A DNA stretch of 64,000 nt from assembly GCA_964471405.1 (NCBI GenBank), contig CAYYGH010000001.1, positions 78,463-142,462 of the forward strand, written 5' to 3'. Positions 60,284 through 64,000 of the stretch are shown in pieces. Origin of the DNA: J084 sp964471405. Its GTDB lineage: Bacteria; Pseudomonadota; Alphaproteobacteria; Sphingomonadales; Rhodothalassiaceae. The notes beneath the pieces were generated by a model, which made no database searches, was not told the origin of the DNA, and saw nothing but the letters and a program-made list of their open reading frames with translations. The first letter of the stretch is position 1. The number at the start of each line of letters is the position of its first letter. Both the position numbers and the translations under genes were made by a program.

Positions 60284-62752
60284 ATGCAAGGGTTTTTCAG
60301 CCTGATCAAGAGCCGATGGCGGCGGCATGTGGAGCGCACTGCCATCGCGATGATGACACTGGTGCTGGCCGTGCTTTTCATCGCAGAGGCCTATATCCAT
60401 CACGAAAGCCATTACGATCGGTGGGTGCCCCATTATCGTCAGGTGGCGCGGCTTGAAGTTCCCTACCACAACGAGCCGGACGGCCACTTGCCCTTAAGCC
60501 AGCCGGGATTGTATTCCCGGCTTTCGGGGATGCGTGGAGTGATAGAGAAGGTGGGGCGCATCTCCCAGGTAAAAGCCTGGACGTTTCAGCGTGCGGAAGG
60601 CGCATCCCTGCGCTCGGAATTCGTTCTTCCCCTCCGGTTCGCCGATCCGGCCTTTGTAGACATTTTCGGATTGCGCACGATTGCGGGAGAGGATGCGGCA
60701 TCTGCACTGGCCGAACCCGACGCACTGGTGTTGACCGCCGATCAGGTGCGTCGCCTCGCACCTGGCACGTCACCTGAAGCGCTGATCGGAACCGGCTTGT
60801 CAGTGAAGGGGAGTGGACGTCAGTTCCGCATACGCGCGATCATTGCCGATCCGCCGAAGAACAGCCATCTCAAACTGGCCGCTCTCGCCTCTTTCCGCCG
60901 CCCGCCACCTGATATTCCAACCGAGGGTCTTGCCTCCCTGCTCACCCTCAGCGTCTACACCTATCTGCGGCTGCGTCCGGGGATAACGGTGGAGACGGCC
61001 CAGGCCAAGCTACGGGCAATGCTTTCGCAACCAACAGGAGACAGTTCTCCCTTCTTCACAATCGGGAGAATCGAACAGTACCGTCTCATGCCGGTAGCCA
61101 GGATCTATGCCGACGCACGAGGCATCGGCGAGATGAAACCGCCTCGTGATCCGGGCCTGTGGAACAGTGTGCGGCTGTTGCACACCCTCACTTGGCTGCT
61201 GTTCGCTTTGAACATGATGGTCTTTGTTCAAGGACGTCTGATTGACGGGATCGGCAGCCTTGCGGTTCACCGCCTCGCCGGGATGGGATGGCGCCACGGC
61301 CTTGCCTTTGGCTTCATGCAGAGCCTGCTGCCCATGCTGATTGCTGCAGGAGTCGGGATCCTCCTTGCCATCGTGATCTGTGGGGTTTCCGAGGCGCGCG
61401 AGTTGCTTTCGGCGTGGTTGCAGTCTGGAGCCGTGACCATGGCGATTGTCCGGGTTGTCGTGGCCCTGCTCATTGTCGCGGCCGTCAGCTGCATTCCCGT
61501 GGTCGGTCTGATGGCCACGAGACCGGCCCGGCTGCTGAGAGAGCGGGATGGCGGTCTGCACGGCACACGTCTGCAGGCCGGGCTGGTTGCTGTGGAACTG
61601 GGAGCAGTAGCCCTTGTTTTGTTTGGCACCCTGCTCGCCTGGCGGCAGATTGCCTTTCTTTCCACTCTACCGCGAGGCATGGACACGGCTGATCGGTTCG
61701 TGGCCAAAATCTATGTAAATGAGGAACCATGGCGCCTGCACGCCTTTCTGGAACGGATGGCACGGAAACTTGGAGCCGTCTCCCATGTTGCTGCTGACAT
61801 CGTGCTGCCCATGCGTTTCGATCTTTCCAAGCATATTCAACTTGCCGACTCCGGTTTCCGGACTCAGGCTCATGTCTTTCACGTTCAGGGAGACTTGCCG
61901 AGCGCGCTCGGGGTTCCCCTTCTGGCCGGTCACTGGTTTCAGGAGCAGCCAAGGGCCGGCCAGCAGGGAGGCGGTCGTCGGATGCATAGAGGTGTTGTGG
62001 TCAGTGCGGCTCTGGCCCATTCGTTTGGTTTCTCCAGTCCCACCACCATTCTCGGTCATGAGCTGAGGATTCCGGATCTTGCGGGTGGAGATGCCCCGAA
62101 GCAGGAGACGCTGCCGGTCATAGGGGTTGTCGGCGATGTGAGATGGGCAGCCCCCGAGATCCCTGCGCGTCCGGTCGTCTATCTGTGGTCTCGGAAGGCG
62201 CGCCCATTTTCGGTGTTCATGCATGTGCCGCATGGGCGTGCCGACCACCTGGAAAGGGCCTTGAAAGCCGCCTATGAGGCGCAATTCGGCCCCACTGTGA
62301 CGCCGCCTCTTGCTGTGCTGCCATTGGCCACTGCTCTTAACAGTCTGGACCCCCATCTTCTTGCCCGCATGCGGCTTTATGGAGTCTTTGCAGTGGCCGT
62401 GGTCATCGCGTCCGTATTGGGCCTTTTGGGGCATATGCGCGTGAGTCTGGCCAGGATGCGTCGGACTATGGCGCTGCACCGGCTCTTCGGGGCCGAGGCA
62501 GGAGCGATTCATGGGCTCGCCATCAGACGCCTGCTCTGGCTGGTGCTGGCTGGCACGGCCATCGGTCTCGTTATCGGCTGGCAGCAGGCGGTTACATGGC
62601 TGGCCGGATTCGTCGACCGGATTCAGCCGACCATAGGCGATGCCTTCATGGCCACAAGCGTGCCGATCGCCCTTGCAGTTGGGGTCTCAGTGATCCAGTT
62701 GCAGGCTGTGATCCGGCGGCATATTGCCGAGCTTCTGCGGCCCACACCGTAA
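60284..62752 (+). CDS. FtsX/MacB-like ABC transporter permease, two-module type
   Basis: The 822-aa protein has helix 1 at about 20-38, a periplasmic domain to 290, helices near 296-315, 340-367, 385-410 and 430-452, a second periplasmic domain, and helices near 698-715, 750-767 and 790-807. AVHRLAGMGWRHGLAFGF and ALHRLFGAEAGAIHGLAIRR are the FtsX coupling segments facing an ATPase. This is the full-length duplicated permease found for lipoproteins, antimicrobial peptides and macrolides. No ATP-binding gene and no HlyD-type gene lie next to it, so an ATPase must come from elsewhere. GGGGGG six bases before ATG 60284 is the binding site. Confidence 0.82.
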   Translation: MQGFFSLIKSRWRRHVERTAIAMMTLVLAVLFIAEAYIHHESHYDRWVPHYRQVARLEVPYHNEPDGHLPLSQPGLYSRLSGMRGVIEKVGRISQVKAWTFQRAEGASLRSEFVLPLRFADPAFVDIFGLRTIAGEDAASALAEPDALVLTADQVRRLAPGTSPEALIGTGLSVKGSGRQFRIRAIIADPPKNSHLKLAALASFRRPPPDIPTEGLASLLTLSVYTYLRLRPGITVETAQAKLRAMLSQPTGDSSPFFTIGRIEQYRLMPVARIYADARGIGEMKPPRDPGLWNSVRLLHTLTWLLFALNMMVFVQGRLIDGIGSLAVHRLAGMGWRHGLAFGFMQSLLPMLIAAGVGILLAIVICGVSEARELLSAWLQSGAVTMAIVRVVVALLIVAAVSCIPVVGLMATRPARLLRERDGGLHGTRLQAGLVAVELGAVALVLFGTLLAWRQIAFLSTLPRGMDTADRFVAKIYVNEEPWRLHAFLERMARKLGAVSHVAADIVLPMRFDLSKHIQLADSGFRTQAHVFHVQGDLPSALGVPLLAGHWFQEQPRAGQQGGGRRMHRGVVVSAALAHSFGFSSPTTILGHELRIPDLAGGDAPKQETLPVIGVVGDVRWAAPEIPARPVVYLWSRKARPFSVFMHVPHGRADHLERALKAAYEAQFGPTVTPPLAVLPLATALNSLDPHLLARMRLYGVFAVAVVIASVLGLLGHMRVSLARMRRTMALHRLFGAEAGAIHGLAIRRLLWLVLAGTAIGLVIGWQQAVTWLAGFVDRIQPTIGDAFMATSVPIALAVGVSVIQLQAVIRRHIAELLRPTP

Positions 62753-62827
62753 CGGGAAAGGTGCTGCTGCTGTCTCTCGAAAATCGCATCGATGGAGGGG
62801 GAAAGAAACAGGGAAGGGCAACTGGCA

Positions 62828-63832
62828 ATGCTGTGTACCGCTTGTTCATGGAGAAGGCGGAAAACTCGGAATTTTCTTTTTCTGCCACTTTTGTCGCTTT
62901 GCTGGCTGGTGGCCGGTTTTGTGGGTGTGGGGAGCCGGGGCGCAGTCTTGTCCCTCAGTGAGACGCCCAGCGCTACCCATGGGATTTCTTCAGCGGCGTG
63001 CAGCCGGGAGCAGGCCGGCATCATCGTGTGGGCCTTGGATTGCCGTCTCGCCGAGCAAAGCTTGCAGGATGCGCTTCAAGCCAGAAAGCGTTTTGCAATC
63101 CGGTTTGGTGTAAGGCCGGGGAAGGGAGCGGTGGCTGATGTTGGTATCCCATCTTCCGCCTATACTCTGCCAGAGAATACGGAGTGGATTCTGAAATGGC
63201 CGCTCGCCCGTTCTTCCAGCAAGAGCACATCAGCCGGAGGTATCGCCATCACCTTCGAGGGAGGGCTTGCCCATGAGCTGGGGCATGAATGGTTCACCAC
63301 CTATCTCTGGCCGGCAACGAAGGGGGATCAGTATGGCGGTGACGCGCCGGACTGGTTGGATGAGCTTGCCGCCATCGTCACCGAACCGCCCGCCGATGCC
63401 GCGCGCAATGCGCAAGCGATGGCTGCCTTAGCCGGCATGGCTCCCTGCCGGCTCGCGCCTCTCTTCGCGGCCACCCATCCGATGCTTGCTGCGGCCCGGA
63501 AGCAGGCCGGTAGCGAAACACGGACGAAAGAAGGCGAAAAACAGCAGGTCGTCACCTTCACCATGCGCGCGAATGGTGCGGGTCCAGACAACCCCTTGGT
63601 CTTCTACGGTCAGATCCGGGCGCTGGCCCGCTTCATCATGGAAAAAGCCCCGAAGCCGGAAGGAATCTTCGGGCGGCTTGCGCGGGCCCTCAAGGCGGGA
63701 CGCAACTTCGGCGACTGGTTGATTGCGGAAGGGCTGGCGAAGGCGACGGATCCACGCACCGCCGAAGAGGAGTTCGAGACCGCCTGGTGTGCCGCCGAGG
63801 GCTGGAACAGGAATGGGGCCATGAGGAAGTGA
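62828..63832 (+). CDS. membrane-anchored HELGH metallopeptidase-like protein
   Basis: A 334-aa protein with an N-terminal hydrophobic anchor or signal (FLFLPLLSLCWLVAGFVGVG) and a catalytic-looking block GGLAHELGHEWFTTYLW followed after 25 residues by DWLDELAAI. HExxH plus a downstream Glu is the gluzincin zinc site. The first 100 residues and the C-terminus (LPRGRNFGDWLIAEGLA-like, ending in a peptidase-support helix) match nothing I know. GGGAAGG supports ATG 62828; ATG 62792 is an alternative. It lies 75 bp after the permease, so peptide maturation, or degradation of the small peptide, is a reasonable but untested role. Confidence 0.65.
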   Translation: MLCTACSWRRRKTRNFLFLPLLSLCWLVAGFVGVGSRGAVLSLSETPSATHGISSAACSREQAGIIVWALDCRLAEQSLQDALQARKRFAIRFGVRPGKGAVADVGIPSSAYTLPENTEWILKWPLARSSSKSTSAGGIAITFEGGLAHELGHEWFTTYLWPATKGDQYGGDAPDWLDELAAIVTEPPADAARNAQAMAALAGMAPCRLAPLFAATHPMLAAARKQAGSETRTKEGEKQQVVTFTMRANGAGPDNPLVFYGQIRALARFIMEKAPKPEGIFGRLARALKAGRNFGDWLIAEGLAKATDPRTAEEEFETAWCAAEGWNRNGAMRK

Positions 63833-63902
63833 TGGCAGACAGCCGGGCTGCCAAAGCATGCGTCTTGGCGCTCCGGGAAAGCCGATATCGTTCCCGCATC
63901 AT

Positions 63903-64000
63903 TCAAGCCGCGAGCCGGCCGCGGCGCAGGAGGCGGCCGGGGGTGGCACCAGTCGGCCGGTCGTCGCGGATGATGGGCACGCCCGCCTTGATGGTGGCCA
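63903..64000 (-). CDS. amidohydrolase (N-acyl-D-amino-acid deacylase-like), C-terminus only
   Basis: The reverse strand from the window edge reads ATIKAGVPIIRDDRPTGATP and then GRLLRRGRLAA before TGA at 63903-63905. The G-V-P-x-x-R-D-x-x-x-T-G-A-x-P-G-R pattern is the usual end of D-aminoacylase/amidohydrolase proteins (urease-type metal-dependent hydrolases). Only 31 codons are present. Its last residues lie inside the right direct repeat. Confidence 0.75.
   Translation of the reverse strand, partial: ATIKAGVPIIRDDRPTGATPGRLLRRGRLAA
63910..63934. repeat. right 25-bp direct repeat
   Basis: Identical to 59738-59762 and located in the last codons of the amidohydrolase gene. Outside it, codons for the two last Ala residues differ (GCG GCT, then TGA) from the left copy although they encode the same residues. 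Confidence 0.9.

Larger units (their letters stand above)
59738..63934. mobile_element. 4.2-kb inserted unit bounded by 25-bp direct repeats
   Basis: Exact 25-bp copies at 59738-59762 and 63910-63934 define the ends (unit length 4172 bp). Both copies encode the same C-terminal residues of the minus-strand amidohydrolase in the same frame, but the codons beyond differ and the stops are TAG (left) and TGA (right). Contents are a promoter with nine G, a small secreted peptide, a permease and a metallopeptidase-like protein; the interior looks less GC-rich than the flanks. No integrase or transposase is inside, so it may be a decayed or trans-mobilised element, or a duplication. Confidence 0.6.

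Overview
This 64-kb window is a gene-dense, GC-rich chromosome segment of an alphaproteobacterium. The gene orders point there: fliO-fliP divergent from flgB-flgC-fliE-fliQ-fliR-flhB-cckA; pyrE-DUF2062-pdxJ-acpS; yajC-secD-secF-Mth938; nlpD-surE-serS-tatCBA-scpB-scpA-M50-nagZ-SPOR-argS-dgt with divergent erpA; pcm-tolC; psd-pssA. A CckA-type hybrid kinase, DUF2336 and phaB/phaR agree. The genus cannot be named from this sequence alone.

Layout. 1-7 kb holds surface sugar and envelope genes: nonulosonic (sialic/legionaminic-type) acid genes neuB (cut by the window edge), neuC and neuA, a divergent sugar formyltransferase-like gene, an unknown gene, an ATP-grasp/DedA pair and an ArsC-type reductase. 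7-16 kb holds DUF2336, a D-lactate dehydrogenase-type flavoenzyme, an enol-lactonase-like hydrolase, a DEAD-box helicase, tRNA-Lys(CTT), queuosine-precursor transport, smpB, dapA and a secreted EF-hand protein with a clear terminator. 15.7-20.4 kb is a glycan module: sulfotransferase, Wzx-like flippase and a glycosyltransferase-deacetylase fusion. 20.5-25.9 kb covers PHB control (phaB, phaR) and the pyrE-pdxJ-acpS operon. 25.9-32.7 kb is the flagellar export and rod block, with a strong sigma-54 promoter and ending in cckA. 32.8-55.7 kb is housekeeping: Sec and Tat translocation, chromosome condensation, aminoacyl-tRNA synthetases, wall recycling, a secreted S10 peptidase, Fe-S carrier, TolC and Pcm. 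55.8-59.7 kb holds tRNA-Cys, a small lipoprotein, phosphatidylethanolamine synthesis, and a MerR-type promoter ahead of a metal-binding/MerT-like pair.

The most unusual region is 59.74-63.93 kb. A 4.17-kb unit lies between two exact 25-bp direct repeats. Both repeats encode the same amidohydrolase C-terminus in frame, each followed by a different stop codon, as if an element had inserted in the 3' end of that gene and restored it. Inside are a promoter whose -35/-10 spacer carries nine consecutive G residues (a candidate phase-variable promoter), a 60-aa secreted peptide ending in a Cys-N9-Cys loop, a short hairpin, a large FtsX/MacB-like permease with no ATPase beside it, and a membrane-anchored HELGH metallopeptidase-like protein. 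I read this as a candidate undescribed peptide-permease-peptidase cassette. Its function is not known.

Most genes lie head-to-tail with ATGA or GTGA overlaps. Starts were chosen by ribosome-binding sites, overlaps and signal peptides.
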